Assembly: GCA_944321765.1 (NCBI GenBank)
Contig: CALUMQ010000006.1
Coordinates: forward strand, 1 to 35,910
Source: an uncultured Alistipes sp.
GTDB lineage: Bacteria > Bacteroidota > Bacteroidia > Bacteroidales > Rikenellaceae
DNA length: 35,910 nucleotides
Reading direction: 5' to 3'
The notes below the pieces were generated by a model. It saw only the letters and a list, made by a program, of their open reading frames with translations. It was not told the DNA's origin and searched no databases. Position numbers and translations under genes: made by a program. How positions within the stretch are numbered: position 1 is the stretch's first letter; each line of letters starts with the position of its first letter. Shown piece by piece: positions 8,188-16,207 of the stretch.

Positions 8188-8219
8188 ATTGCCTTTTTGC
8201 CGCGAAAAAGCTATATTTG
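8188..8219 (+). promoter_or_regulatory. Promoter of lysA
   Basis: ATTG (8188-8191), 20 bases, then TATATTTG (8212-8219), about 40 bases before the lysA ATG. It is divergent from the lepA promoter. I saw no lysine riboswitch-like structure in the short leader. Confidence 0.6.
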
Positions 8220-8259
8220 CTGCTTCAATCATCATTTAGGTTAGTAATAGGTTAGCAAG

Positions 8260-9423
8260 ATGTTAAGCAGACAAATCGCATCCAAACTCCGGGGCTTCGA
8301 AACCCCCTTCTATCTCTACGACACGGGCCTGCTGCGACAGACCCTCGAAAGCGTCGTCTACGAATCGAACAAGTACGGCTACAAGGTCCACTATGCGATC
8401 AAGGCCAACTACGACGACCACCTGCTGGCCATCATCCGCCAGTACGGTCTCGGCATCGACTGCGCCTCGGGCAACGAACTGCGAAAGGCCGTCGAGGCGG
8501 GATTCGACCCCAAGGGGATCGTATACGCCGGAGTCGGGAAGCGCGACAAGGAGCTGCGGTATGCCATCGAGCAGGGTATCATGGCCATCAACTGCGAGTC
8601 GATCCAGGAGCTGGAGCTCATCGACAGCCTCTCGGCCGAGGCCGGCAAGGTGACCGACATTGCCCTGCGCATCAACCCCGACATCGACCCCAAGACCAAC
8701 CACTGCATCGATACGGGACAGGCCGACTCGAAATTCGGAATTTCCTACGAGGAGGTCCTCGCCCACACCGACGAGATCAAGAACCTCAAACACCTGAATA
8801 TCGTCGGCATACACCTCCACATCGGATCGCAGATCCGCGAGCTGCACGTCTTCGAGAACATGTGCAACAAGGTCAACGTCATCGTCGCAAACCTCGAAAA
8901 ACTCGGATTCTCGTTCCGCTTTGTCGACGTCGGCGGCGGACTGGGCGTCAACTACGACGTCCCGGAGAACGAGCCCATTCCGAACTTCGCCTCCCTCTTC
9001 TCGATCGTCCACAACCACCTCTCGGTCGGCGACAAGGAGGTACACTTCGAATTCGGCCGCTCGATCGTCGCCGAGTGCGGCGAGCTGATCACCACGGTGC
9101 TCTTCAACAAGACCACCGCCACGGGCCGCAAGCTGGTGATCGTCGACGCCTCGATGACCGAGCTCATCCGCCCCGCCCTCTACGGCTCGTACCACAACAT
9201 CGAAAACATCACCGCCGACGAGGATGCCCCGCGCGACAAATACACCATCGTCGGAACGGCCTGCGAGTCGACGGACGTCTTCGACGAAAACGTCACCCTG
9301 CGCAAGACACATCGCGGGGATCTGCTCTCGATCAAGTCGGCCGGAGCCTACGGCATGTCGATGGCCTCGCGCTACAACCTCCACGACCTGCCCGGAGCCG
9401 TCTACAGCGACGAGATAAAGTAA
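8260..9423 (+). CDS. lysA: Diaminopimelate decarboxylase
   Basis: The 387-residue fold-type III PLP enzyme removes CO2 from meso-diaminopimelate to give L-lysine, the last step of lysine synthesis in the cytoplasm. The PLP lysine is Lys48 in HYAIKAN. HIGSQ (187-191), the glycine loop GGGLGVNYD (225-233), EFGRSIV (264-270) and CESTD (335-339), whose Cys comes from the partner subunit, all follow in the family order. Length is a little under the typical 400-420. The ATG at 8260 lies 40 bases after a promoter box. Ornithine or carboxynorspermidine decarboxylases share the fold, but CESTD and the overall pattern favour LysA. The gene appears monocistronic, with a terminator right after it. Confidence 0.93.
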   Translation: MLSRQIASKLRGFETPFYLYDTGLLRQTLESVVYESNKYGYKVHYAIKANYDDHLLAIIRQYGLGIDCASGNELRKAVEAGFDPKGIVYAGVGKRDKELRYAIEQGIMAINCESIQELELIDSLSAEAGKVTDIALRINPDIDPKTNHCIDTGQADSKFGISYEEVLAHTDEIKNLKHLNIVGIHLHIGSQIRELHVFENMCNKVNVIVANLEKLGFSFRFVDVGGGLGVNYDVPENEPIPNFASLFSIVHNHLSVGDKEVHFEFGRSIVAECGELITTVLFNKTTATGRKLVIVDASMTELIRPALYGSYHNIENITADEDAPRDKYTIVGTACESTDVFDENVTLRKTHRGDLLSIKSAGAYGMSMASRYNLHDLPGAVYSDEIK

Positions 9424-9450
9424 TCCTCACAAAACCGAACCCATACGTGC

Positions 9451-9479
9451 GAAGGCGGCCCCCGGCCGCCTTCCTCTTT
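9451..9479 (+). terminator. Rho-independent terminator of lysA
   Basis: The nine-base arms AAGGCGGCC (9452-9460) and GGCCGCCTT (9464-9472) are separated by CCC and followed by CCTCTTT. It ends where a TTG could start the next frame, which argues for the later ATG start of the transporter. Confidence 0.8.
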
Positions 9480-9504
9480 GAAAAAGAAAAACACGCAGAA
9501 CGCC

Positions 9505-10404
9505 ATGTGGCTCACTCTCGCATTTACCTCGGCAGCCCTGCTGGGGCTCTACGACGCGGCCAAGAAGAAGGCCCTCACCCAAAACGCCGTGCTGCCCGTG
9601 CTGCTGCTCAACACCCTCTTCTGCTCGCTCATCTTCCTTCCGGCGATCCTCTCCGCGGAGTGCGGTCTGGGATGGTTCGACGGAACGGTCCTCGAAGCAT
9701 CACGCGGCACGCTCCAGGCACACGGGCTCGTCATCCTCAAGTCGGTGATCGTCCTCACGTCGTGGATCTTCGGATACTTCGCCATGAAGCACCTGCCGAT
9801 CACCATCGTCGGACCCATCAATGCCACACGCCCCGTCATGGTGCTCGTCGGCGCCATGCTCATCTTCGGAGAACGGTTGAACGCATATCAGTGGATCGGC
9901 GTCGTGCTGGCCGTCGTCTCGCTGCTGCTGCTCAGCCGTTCGAGCCGCCGCGAAGGGGTCGACTTCACGCACAACCGATGGATCCTCTGCATCGCGCTGG
10001 CCGCCCTGACGGGAGCCGTCAGCGGGCTCTATGACAAATACATCATGACGCGTCTCGACGCCGTCTTCGTACAGAGCTGGTACAACCTCTATCAGTTTCT
10101 GATGATGGCCGTCGTGGTGGGGGTGCTCTGGTGGCCCCGGCGCCGGCACACCACACCGTTTCACTGGAGCTGGGCCATCCCGCTGATCTCCATCTTCCTC
10201 TCGGCAGCCGACTTCGCCTACCTCTTCGCCCTGCGCGACCCTGAGGCGATGATATCGGTGGTCTCGATGATCCGCCGCGGATCGGTGGTCGTATCGTTCC
10301 TCTGCGGCGCGGCACTCTTCCACGAACGCAACCTCCGTTCGAAAGCCATCGATCTGGCATTTGTCCTCGCGGGAATGTTCTTCCTCTGGCTGGGATCCCG
10401 GTAG
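9505..10404 (+). CDS. DMT-superfamily (EamA-type) transporter
   Basis: The 299-residue integral membrane protein has about ten hydrophobic helices in two EamA-like halves. The first half begins MWLTLAFTSAALLGLYDAAKKKAL, and the second begins near ILCIALAALTGAVSGLYDKY. Drug/metabolite transporters of this kind export amino acids, nucleotides or other small molecules across the inner membrane. The substrate cannot be read. I take the ATG at 9505. A TTG nine codons upstream (9478) also keeps the frame open but lies in the tail of the lysA terminator. It converges on the leucine-rich-repeat gene and shares a two-way terminator with it. Confidence 0.88.
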   Translation: MWLTLAFTSAALLGLYDAAKKKALTQNAVLPVLLLNTLFCSLIFLPAILSAECGLGWFDGTVLEASRGTLQAHGLVILKSVIVLTSWIFGYFAMKHLPITIVGPINATRPVMVLVGAMLIFGERLNAYQWIGVVLAVVSLLLLSRSSRREGVDFTHNRWILCIALAALTGAVSGLYDKYIMTRLDAVFVQSWYNLYQFLMMAVVVGVLWWPRRRHTTPFHWSWAIPLISIFLSAADFAYLFALRDPEAMISVVSMIRRGSVVVSFLCGAALFHERNLRSKAIDLAFVLAGMFFLWLGSR

Positions 10405-10425
10405 AAGGCCGGAAATGCCCAAGAC

Positions 10426-10462
10426 AAAACAGGCCTGTTCCTCAAGGGAACAGGCCTGTTTT
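10426..10462. terminator. Bidirectional terminator between convergent genes
   Basis: The perfect 16-base stem AAAACAGGCCTGTTCC (10426-10441) with a TCAAG loop and its complement (10447-10462) provides a T-run on both strands. It serves the transporter gene (+) and the leucine-rich-repeat gene (-). Confidence 0.9.
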
Positions 10463-10479
10463 ACGTTATGCCGGACGAA

Positions 10480-11736
10480 CTACTCCGCCTTTTGAAAATC
10501 GACATGGATGGTTTTATCTTCGTAGACCCACTCCTCGGAAACATTCAAACCGGTCGGTTTTGTGTCGTTGTCGAACCAGGCCGTTATCGGGAAGGTCGAA
10601 ACTCCGTCTCCGGGATTGGAGTCGCAGGACAAAAACATCAGTTTCGTACAGATGCTTACATCCAGCGTCGTCAGCTGATTGGAGGAACAGAACAAATAGG
10701 TCAGTTCCGGGTTTTGACTCACATCCAGCGACGCCAACTGATTGTCGTCGCAGGTCAAATACATCAGTTTCATACAACCGCTTACGTCCAGCGTCGTCAA
10801 CGGATTGGAACTGCAGGACAAATTCATCAACTCCAGGTTTTGGCTCACATCCAGCGTTGCCAACTGATTGGAATAGCAGGACAGATCCGCCAGTTTCGAA
10901 TTTCGGCTTACGTCCAGCGTTGTCAATTGATTGGAACTGCAGGACAAATTCATCAGTTCCGGATTTTGGCTCACATCCAAGGTCCTCAACTGATTGGAAT
11001 AACAGGACAAATCATCCAGTATCGGATTTCGGCTCACATCCAGCGACGTCAACTGATTGGAGTGGCAGATCAAAATCATCAAACCCGGGTTTTGACTCAC
11101 ATCCAGCGCCGTCAACTGATTGGAATAGCAGGACAAATAGTACAGTTCCGGATTGTGGCTTACATCCAGCGTCGTCAACCGATTGTCGTCACAATCCAGG
11201 TCGGTCAATTTCGAGTTCCGGCTCACATCCAGCGACGTCAACTGATTGGAGCTGCAGGCCAAACTCGCCAACTCCGGGTTGTGGCTTACATCCAGCGACG
11301 TCAACTGATTGGAATAGCAGGACAAATAGGTCAGCTCCGGGTTGTGGCTCACATCCAACGTCGTCAACCGATTGTCGTCACAATCCAAATCGGTCAATTT
11401 CGAGTTCCGGCTCACATCCAGCGATGTCAATTGATTGAAACTGCAGAACAGCGCCGTCAGCGACTCGAAATGCTCGATGCCTCGCAGGGAGGTCAGGGCG
11501 CCCGGATTGGAATAACTTCCCGAAACATCCAGTTCGGTTATTGCCGCAATATGCTCCATATCATCCGGCGTGATATTTTCCGCATCGGAGACGTAACCTT
11601 TCTCCTGCAATATCCGGGCAAATGCAGGATCGAACATGGATGTAAGCTTATCGCTTTCCGTCGAAGAGGATTCATCCTTATCGCATCCGGAAAAGACAAG
11701 GGCGGCAAGCAAGGTCAGCAGATAAAAACGTTTCAT
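10480..11736 (-). CDS. Leucine-rich-repeat lipoprotein
   Basis: The 418-residue protein starts MKRFYLLTLLAALVFSGC, with the lipobox Cys at residue 18, so it is an exported lipoprotein, probably surface-exposed. After a ~70-residue spacer come 13 consecutive 21-residue leucine-rich repeats of consensus LTxLDVSxNPxLxxLxCxxNQ (residues 103-375), preceded by one divergent unit and followed by a 43-residue cap. This Bacteroidetes-type repeat resembles those of surface adhesins and binding proteins. The ligand is unknown. Residues 103-144 and 166-207 are near copies of each other, a sign of recent internal duplication. The ATG at 11736 is chosen for the signal peptide and the promoter upstream. A longer open frame to 11820 would run through the promoter. 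Confidence 0.9.
   Translation of the reverse strand: MKRFYLLTLLAALVFSGCDKDESSSTESDKLTSMFDPAFARILQEKGYVSDAENITPDDMEHIAAITELDVSGSYSNPGALTSLRGIEHFESLTALFCSFNQLTSLDVSRNSKLTDLDCDDNRLTTLDVSHNPELTYLSCYSNQLTSLDVSHNPELASLACSSNQLTSLDVSRNSKLTDLDCDDNRLTTLDVSHNPELYYLSCYSNQLTALDVSQNPGLMILICHSNQLTSLDVSRNPILDDLSCYSNQLRTLDVSQNPELMNLSCSSNQLTTLDVSRNSKLADLSCYSNQLATLDVSQNLELMNLSCSSNPLTTLDVSGCMKLMYLTCDDNQLASLDVSQNPELTYLFCSSNQLTTLDVSICTKLMFLSCDSNPGDGVSTFPITAWFDNDTKPTGLNVSEEWVYEDKTIHVDFQKAE
10612..11430 (-). repeat. Tandem 63-bp repeat array encoding LRR units
   Basis: Thirteen in-frame 63-bp units encode the 21-residue repeats. Because 63 is divisible by three, every frame on both strands is repetitive, which creates long false open frames on the plus strand. 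Confidence 0.9.
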
Positions 11737-11775
11737 AGTCTTGCTCGTTTGAATTCGTAAATAATCGATCTCTTT

Positions 11776-11807
11776 CAAAGGTACGTGTTTTTTTCGACCG
11801 CGCCAAA
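11776..11807 (-). promoter_or_regulatory. Promoter of the LRR lipoprotein
   Basis: TTTG (11804-11807) and TACCTTTG (11776-11783) on the minus strand are exactly 20 bases apart, a full consensus match. The start codon lies 39 bases further on. Confidence 0.8.
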
Positions 11808-11830
11808 CGATTCCGTCCAAAAGGCATGAA

Positions 11831-11860
11831 AAAGAGCGGCCTGCATGCAGGCCGCTCTTT
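11831..11860 (-). terminator. Terminator of trpB2 (perfect 30-bp palindrome)
   Basis: AAAGAGCGGCCTGCA is followed directly by its exact reverse complement. On the minus strand the stem runs into CTTTTTC, 18 bases after the trpB2 stop. Confidence 0.85.
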
Positions 11861-11878
11861 CCTCACCGACAACTCCCG

Positions 11879-13240
11879 TTAAATCAGTTTCTCCAGCTCG
11901 TTGACCGTCTTCGCAATCTCGGCATCCGTCGGCGTATAGTCCTTCAGTGCCCCGGCCAGGTACTGCTCGTAGGCATAAAGGTCGATGACGCCGTTGCCCG
12001 AAAGGTTGAAGAGAATCGTCTTTTCGCGCCCCTCCTCCTTGGCCTTGAGGGCCTCGCGGATCGTTGCGGCGATGGCATGGGTCGATTCGGGGGCGGGAAT
12101 AATCCCTTCGGTCCGGGCAAAGAGAATTCCCGCGGCAAGCGTCTCGTTCTGCGGAATGGACTGCGCCTCGATGAAGCCGTCCTTGAGCAGCTGGCTGACG
12201 ATCGACCCCGCGCCGTGGTAGCGCAAGCCGCCGGCGTGGATATCCGAGGGCTGGAAGTTGTGCCCCAGCGTGTACATCGGGAGCAGCGGCGTGTAGCCGG
12301 CCACATCGCCGAAATCATACTGGAACTGTCCGCGGGTGAGTTTCGGGCAGCTCTCCGGCTCGACGGCAATCATACGGATCTTCTTGCCCTCGACGAAGTT
12401 CTTGCGCAGGAACGGGAAACTGATGCCCGCGAAGTTGCTGCCTCCGCCGAAGCAGCCGATCACCATGTCGGGTTCGGCATCGGCCATCTCCATCTGCAGA
12501 ACGGCCTCCTGACCGATGATTGTCTGGTGCAGAAGCACGTGGTTCAGCACGCTGCCCAGGCAGTAGCGCGTATCTCCAGGGTGCTGGAGCGCCACCTCGA
12601 CGGCCTCCGAAATGGCCAGTCCGAGGCTGCCCGAACAATGGGGATCGCGCTCAAGAGCCGCACGGCCCGACGCGGTGAGCGTCGAAGGCGAAGCCACACA
12701 TTCGGCACCCCAGGTATTCATCATCAACCGGCGGTAGGGCTTCTGGTCGTAGCTTACCTTGACCATGAAGACCTGCAGATCGATGCCGAAGTGTTTCGCC
12801 GCAAAGGCAATCGAGGCACCCCACTGTCCGGCTCCCGTCTCGGTGGTCAGGTGTTTGATACCCTGCTTGTAGTTGTAGTAGGCTTGCGGAACGGCCGTAT
12901 TGGGTTTGTGCGACCCGGCGGGCGACACGCTCTCGTTCTTGAAGTAGATCTTCGCCGGAGTGTCCAGCGCCTTCTCAAGGCCCGTGGCACGCACCAGCGG
13001 CGTCGGACGCCATATCTTGTAGATCTCCTGCACCTCTTCGGGAATGTCGATAAAGCGTTCGGTCGACATCTCCTGATCGATGAGCTCCTCGGCAAAGATC
13101 GCCGACATCTGCTCCTTGGTGACGGGTTGTTTGGTGGCGGGATTCAGCGGCGGCAGCGGCTTCGTAGGCATGTCGGCCACGATGTTGTACCATTGGGTGG
13201 GCATCTGGGATTCGCTCAGACAGAATTTTTTCGTTTTCAT
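11879..13240 (-). CDS. trpB: Tryptophan synthase beta-like protein, TrpB2 type
   Basis: The 453-residue PLP enzyme makes L-tryptophan from indole and serine. The PLP lysine is Lys112 in [11 protein letters not shown], the catalytic Glu134 is in ETGAGQWG, and the phosphate-binding loop is GGGSN (265-269). The long N-terminal extension (first ~75 residues, [11 protein letters not shown]...) and the overall length distinguish TrpB2 from the ~400-residue TrpB1 that pairs with TrpA. No trpA or other trp gene is adjacent, so it may salvage free indole. The ATG at 13240 is the first good start. The gene stands alone, with its own promoter, a tryptophan-codon leader and a terminator in front, and a terminator behind. 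That arrangement strongly supports a tryptophan-related role. Confidence 0.93.
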   Translation of the reverse strand: MKTKKFCLSESQMPTQWYNIVADMPTKPLPPLNPATKQPVTKEQMSAIFAEELIDQEMSTERFIDIPEEVQEIYKIWRPTPLVRATGLEKALDTPAKIYFKNESVSPAGSHKPNTAVPQAYYNYKQGIKHLTTETGAGQWGASIAFAAKHFGIDLQVFMVKVSYDQKPYRRLMMNTWGAECVASPSTLTASGRAALERDPHCSGSLGLAISEAVEVALQHPGDTRYCLGSVLNHVLLHQTIIGQEAVLQMEMADAEPDMVIGCFGGGSNFAGISFPFLRKNFVEGKKIRMIAVEPESCPKLTRGQFQYDFGDVAGYTPLLPMYTLGHNFQPSDIHAGGLRYHGAGSIVSQLLKDGFIEAQSIPQNETLAAGILFARTEGIIPAPESTHAIAATIREALKAKEEGREKTILFNLSGNGVIDLYAYEQYLAGALKDYTPTDAEIAKTVNELEKLI

Positions 13241-13276
13241 GGCGTTTGAGTATTTGAGGTTTTTACGGATGACAAA

Positions 13277-13312
13277 GAAAAAGCCCGTTGCTTACTTCGT
13301 AAACAACGGGCT
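13277..13312 (-). terminator. Intrinsic terminator in the trpB2 leader (attenuator)
   Basis: On the minus strand AGCCCGTTG (13304-13312) pairs with CAACGGGCT (13282-13290). Five more inner pairs, one a G-U, close on a GAA loop. The stem is followed by TTTTCTTTG. It lies 41 bases before the trpB2 ATG and 20 bases after the leader-peptide stop. Confidence 0.88.
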
Positions 13313-13379
13313 GTGGCGTAAATCTGTTCGCTTTACCATGCACGCACGCAAAGGCACTCATTGTTCACGAGAGACAATG
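13301..13379 (-). promoter_or_regulatory. Competing leader RNA pairings (antiterminator candidate)
   Basis: Reading the minus-strand RNA, segment 1 is CAUUGU (13379-13374) and can pair with segment 2, ACAAUG (13364-13359). Segment 2 extended, GAACAAUG (13366-13359), can instead pair over eight bases (two G-U) with segment 3, CGUUGUUU (13308-13301), which is the 5' arm of the terminator. Segment 1 begins a few bases after the three Trp codons, so a ribosome stalled there would cover it and free segment 2. Confidence 0.6.
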
Positions 13380-13416
13380 GGCGCCACCACCAGCTATGCA
13401 TGTTCAGCGTATACAT
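13333..13416 (-). CDS. trpL: Tryptophan leader peptide (attenuator peptide) upstream of trpB2
   Basis: This small frame encodes 27 residues from ATG 13416 (MYTLNMHSWWWRPLSLV...), or 22 from the in-frame ATG at 13401. It contains three consecutive Trp codons (13392-13384), and a fourth Trp is the last residue before TAA (13333-13335). Trp is rare, so three in a row in a tiny frame placed between a promoter and a terminator in front of trpB2 is the hallmark of transcription attenuation. When charged tRNA-Trp is scarce the ribosome would stall at WWW and favour the antiterminator. I prefer the 13416 start because A-rich sequence (GAAAAACG) precedes it, as is common for Bacteroidetes starts. The peptide itself probably has no other role. 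Confidence 0.85.
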   Translation of the reverse strand: MYTLNMHSWWWRPLSLVNNECLCVRAW

Positions 13417-13454
13417 CGTTTTTCGAATTTCGGTCGATTTCCGTTTCGTTTCTG

Positions 13455-13486
13455 CAAATATAAAACTTCGGAATCAGTTTTGCAAA
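13455..13486 (-). promoter_or_regulatory. Promoter of the trpL-trpB2 unit
   Basis: On the minus strand TTTG (13483-13486) and TATATTTG (13455-13462) are separated by exactly 20 bases. The transcript would begin about 30 bases before the leader ATG. Confidence 0.8.
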
Positions 13487-13531
13487 TTTTTTACTATGAA
13501 AAATTCGCACCTATTTTTTATAGAGCCAAAA

Positions 13532-13563
13532 TTTCGACGTTTGAGGGAAAATCCCTATCTTTG
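13532..13563 (+). promoter_or_regulatory. Promoter of pheT
   Basis: TTTC (13532-13535), 20 bases, then TATCTTTG (13556-13563). The -7 box is a perfect match and the -33 box has one mismatch. The start codon is 30 bases further on. Confidence 0.6.
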
Positions 13564-13593
13564 TTCGATTTTAGCTAACAATCACTCTTTACC

Positions 13594-16062
13594 ATGAATA
13601 TCTCGTACAACTGGCTCAAACGATACCTCGACACCGATCTTTCGGCCGAGAAAATCGCCGACATACTGACCGACATCGGTCTCGAAGTCGAAGGTTTTGA
13701 AAAAATCGAAACCATAAAGGGCGGTTTGCAGGGTGTCGTGGTGGGTCGCGTCGTGACCTGCACGGACCACCCCGACTCGGACCACCTCCACGTGACGACC
13801 GTCGACGTCGGCTCGGGCGATCCCCTTCAGATCGTCTGCGGGGCCCCCAACTGCCGGGCAGGACTCAAGGTCCTCTGCGCCACCATCGGCTCGGTGCTCT
13901 ACCCCAACGGCGGCGACGAGGAGTTCAAGATCAAGCGCTCGAAAATCCGTGGCGTGGAGTCGCTCGGAATGCTCTGCGCGGAGGATGAACTCGGCATCGG
14001 AGCCTCGCACGACGGCATCGTGGAACTTCCGGAGGATGCCCCCGTGGGCATGACCGCCAAGGAGTTCCTGCACATCCAGGACGACTACCTCATCGCAATA
14101 GGACTTACGCCCAACCGTATCGACGCCGCATCACACATCGGCGTGGCCCGCGACCTGGCCGCCTACCTTACCAGCCACGGACACCCCGTGAAGGTGAAGT
14201 GGCCTGATGTGGAGGGCTTTGCCGTGGACAACCACAACCTGGAGGTGAAGATCCGCGTCGAGAATCCCGAGGCGGCACCCCGCTATACGGGCGTCACCGT
14301 CACGGGATGCAAGATCGGCCCCTCGCCCGAGTGGATGCAGAACTGTCTGCGCGCCGCGGGCATCAATCCCAAGAACAACCTCGTCGACATCACGAATTTC
14401 GTGCTCTTCGAACTCGGACAGCCCCTGCACGCCTTCGACGCCGACAAGATCGAAGGTCGTGAGGTCGTTGTGCGCACGTGCGCCGAAGGCACACCCTTCG
14501 TGACGCTCGACGGCGTGGAGCGGAAACTCTCCGACAAGGATCTGATGATCTGTTCGGCCGTGCGTCCGATGTGCATCGCAGGCGTCTTCGGAGGCCTCGA
14601 CTCGGGAATCAGCGATTCGACGGTCAACGTCTTCATCGAAAGCGCCTACTTCAACCCCGTATGGGTGCGCAAGACCGCCAAAAGATTCGGTCTCAACACC
14701 GATTCGTCGTTCCGCTTCGAGCGCGGCGTGGACCCCAACATCCAGGTATATGCCGCCAAGCGTGCCGCCCTGCTGATGAAGGAACTGGCCGGAGGAACCA
14801 TTTCGAGCGATATCACGGATGTCTGCGCCCGGCCGGCCGAGGACTTCGTCTTCGACGCCTCGCTGCCGCGCATCAATGCCCTGATCGGCAAGGAGATTCC
14901 CGAGTCGGTCATTCGCACGATCCTCGGAGCCCTCGAGGTAAAGATCCTCGGGGAGAAGGACGGCGGCGTATGGACCGTGGCCGTACCGCCCTACCGGGTC
15001 GACGTACAGCGGGAGGCCGATCTCGCGGAGGATATTCTCCGCATCTACGGATACAACAACGTCGAGATTCCCGCGCGGGTGCGGTCAACGCTCTCCTACG
15101 CACCGAAACCCGACCGCAACAAACTGGTGAACCTCGCCGCGGATTTCCTCACGGCCAACGGATTCACCGAGATCATGTCGAACTCGCTCACCCGGGCAGC
15201 CTACTACGAAGGGCTGACCTCCTACCCCGCCGAACACTGCGTGCGGATCATCAATCCGCTGAGCGCCGACCTCAACGTCATGCGTCAGACGCTGCTCTTC
15301 AACATGCTCGAAGCCGTGGCGCTGAACGCCAACCGCAAGAACGGGGATCTGAAGCTCTATGAATTCGGCAACTGCTACTTCTACGACGAAGCGAAGCGTC
15401 TGGAGGAGAACCATCTGGCCGCCTACTCCGAGGAGTACCGTCTGGCCATTGCCGTGACGGGCGTCGCCGTGCCGCAGTCGTGGAACGAAAAGCCCCTCAA
15501 GGCATCGTTCTTCACCCTGCGGGCCATTGCCGAGAAACTCCTGCGCCGATTCGGAATCGACATTTATGCCCTCAAGACCGAGACACTGCAGAGTGATCTC
15601 TTCAGCGAGGGGCTCTCGATGGAGCTCAACGGAAAGCAGTTGCTTCAGATCGGCTCCGTGGCAGCGAAGATCCGCCGGGAGCTTGATGTCAAGCAGGAGG
15701 TCTACTTCCTGGAGATGAACTTCGACGCGCTGATGAAGTCGACGAAGAAGCACCGGATCACCGCCGAGGAGCTGTCGAAGTTCCCCGAGGTGAAACGTGA
15801 CCTCGCGCTGCTCGTCGACAAGCAGGTGACCTTCTCCGCGCTGCGGGACGTGGCCTTTGCCGCGGAACGCAAACTGCTGAAGAGTGTCTCGCTCTTCGAC
15901 GTCTACGAGGGCGACAAGCTTCCCGCAGGCAAGAAATCCTATGCCCTGAGTTTCATTCTCGAGGACAAGAGCCGCACGCTCGACGAAAAGAGCATCGAAC
16001 GTGTGATGTCGAACCTCACCCGGCAGTTCGAACAGCATTGCGGGGCCCAGGTGCGCAGTTGA
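13594..16062 (+). CDS. pheT: Phenylalanine--tRNA ligase beta subunit
   Basis: The 822-residue protein is a full-length bacterial PheT. It forms the alpha2-beta2 enzyme with PheS and charges tRNA-Phe. PheS is not in this window. Domains in order are an N-terminal region starting MNISYNWLKRYL; a tRNA-binding OB fold (about 40-150; HPDSDHLHVTTVDVG...QIVCGAPNCR); the B3/B4 editing domain (about 210-375, with PKNNLVDITNFVL and GQPLHAFD); the B5 domain; the catalytic-like core; and the C-terminal ferredoxin-like anticodon-binding domain (about 725-820, FPEVKRDLALLVDK, SYALSFILED). Start and length agree with the family. A promoter precedes it, a terminator follows, and pheS is not adjacent. Confidence 0.97.
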   Translation: MNISYNWLKRYLDTDLSAEKIADILTDIGLEVEGFEKIETIKGGLQGVVVGRVVTCTDHPDSDHLHVTTVDVGSGDPLQIVCGAPNCRAGLKVLCATIGSVLYPNGGDEEFKIKRSKIRGVESLGMLCAEDELGIGASHDGIVELPEDAPVGMTAKEFLHIQDDYLIAIGLTPNRIDAASHIGVARDLAAYLTSHGHPVKVKWPDVEGFAVDNHNLEVKIRVENPEAAPRYTGVTVTGCKIGPSPEWMQNCLRAAGINPKNNLVDITNFVLFELGQPLHAFDADKIEGREVVVRTCAEGTPFVTLDGVERKLSDKDLMICSAVRPMCIAGVFGGLDSGISDSTVNVFIESAYFNPVWVRKTAKRFGLNTDSSFRFERGVDPNIQVYAAKRAALLMKELAGGTISSDITDVCARPAEDFVFDASLPRINALIGKEIPESVIRTILGALEVKILGEKDGGVWTVAVPPYRVDVQREADLAEDILRIYGYNNVEIPARVRSTLSYAPKPDRNKLVNLAADFLTANGFTEIMSNSLTRAAYYEGLTSYPAEHCVRIINPLSADLNVMRQTLLFNMLEAVALNANRKNGDLKLYEFGNCYFYDEAKRLEENHLAAYSEEYRLAIAVTGVAVPQSWNEKPLKASFFTLRAIAEKLLRRFGIDIYALKTETLQSDLFSEGLSMELNGKQLLQIGSVAAKIRRELDVKQEVYFLEMNFDALMKSTKKHRITAEELSKFPEVKRDLALLVDKQVTFSALRDVAFAAERKLLKSVSLFDVYEGDKLPAGKKSYALSFILEDKSRTLDEKSIERVMSNLTRQFEQHCGAQVRS

Positions 16063-16085
16063 TACCTTATTGAAAAAACCTCCGG

Positions 16086-16109
16086 AGGGCGGTCTTCGGG
16101 CCGCCTTTC
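16086..16109 (+). terminator. Terminator of pheT
   Basis: GGCGG (16088-16092) and CCGCC (16101-16105) form a stem around TCTTCGGG, followed by TTTCGGCTTTA. It lies 25 bases after the pheT stop. Confidence 0.6.
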
Positions 16110-16207
16110 GGCTTTACGAATCCCTCTACCGAAACGGTCGATGAACTCCATTCGACGCACGACCTCAGCCCGCTCGCCACGGGCGTGGATTCCGGCTCCA
16201 CTGTGCC

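Noticed and set aside
8220-8259. Lysine riboswitch before lysA
   Set aside because: The leader after the promoter is only about 35 bases, far too short for the L box.
10612-11430. CRISPR array
   Set aside because: The regular repeats are coding, with a 63-bp period and no unique spacers, and they translate to leucine-rich repeats.
10468-11760. 430-residue plus-strand frame and a 292-residue frame opposite the LRR gene
   Set aside because: Both are shadows of the 63-bp repeat array. The minus-strand product has a lipobox, canonical LRRs and a consensus promoter.
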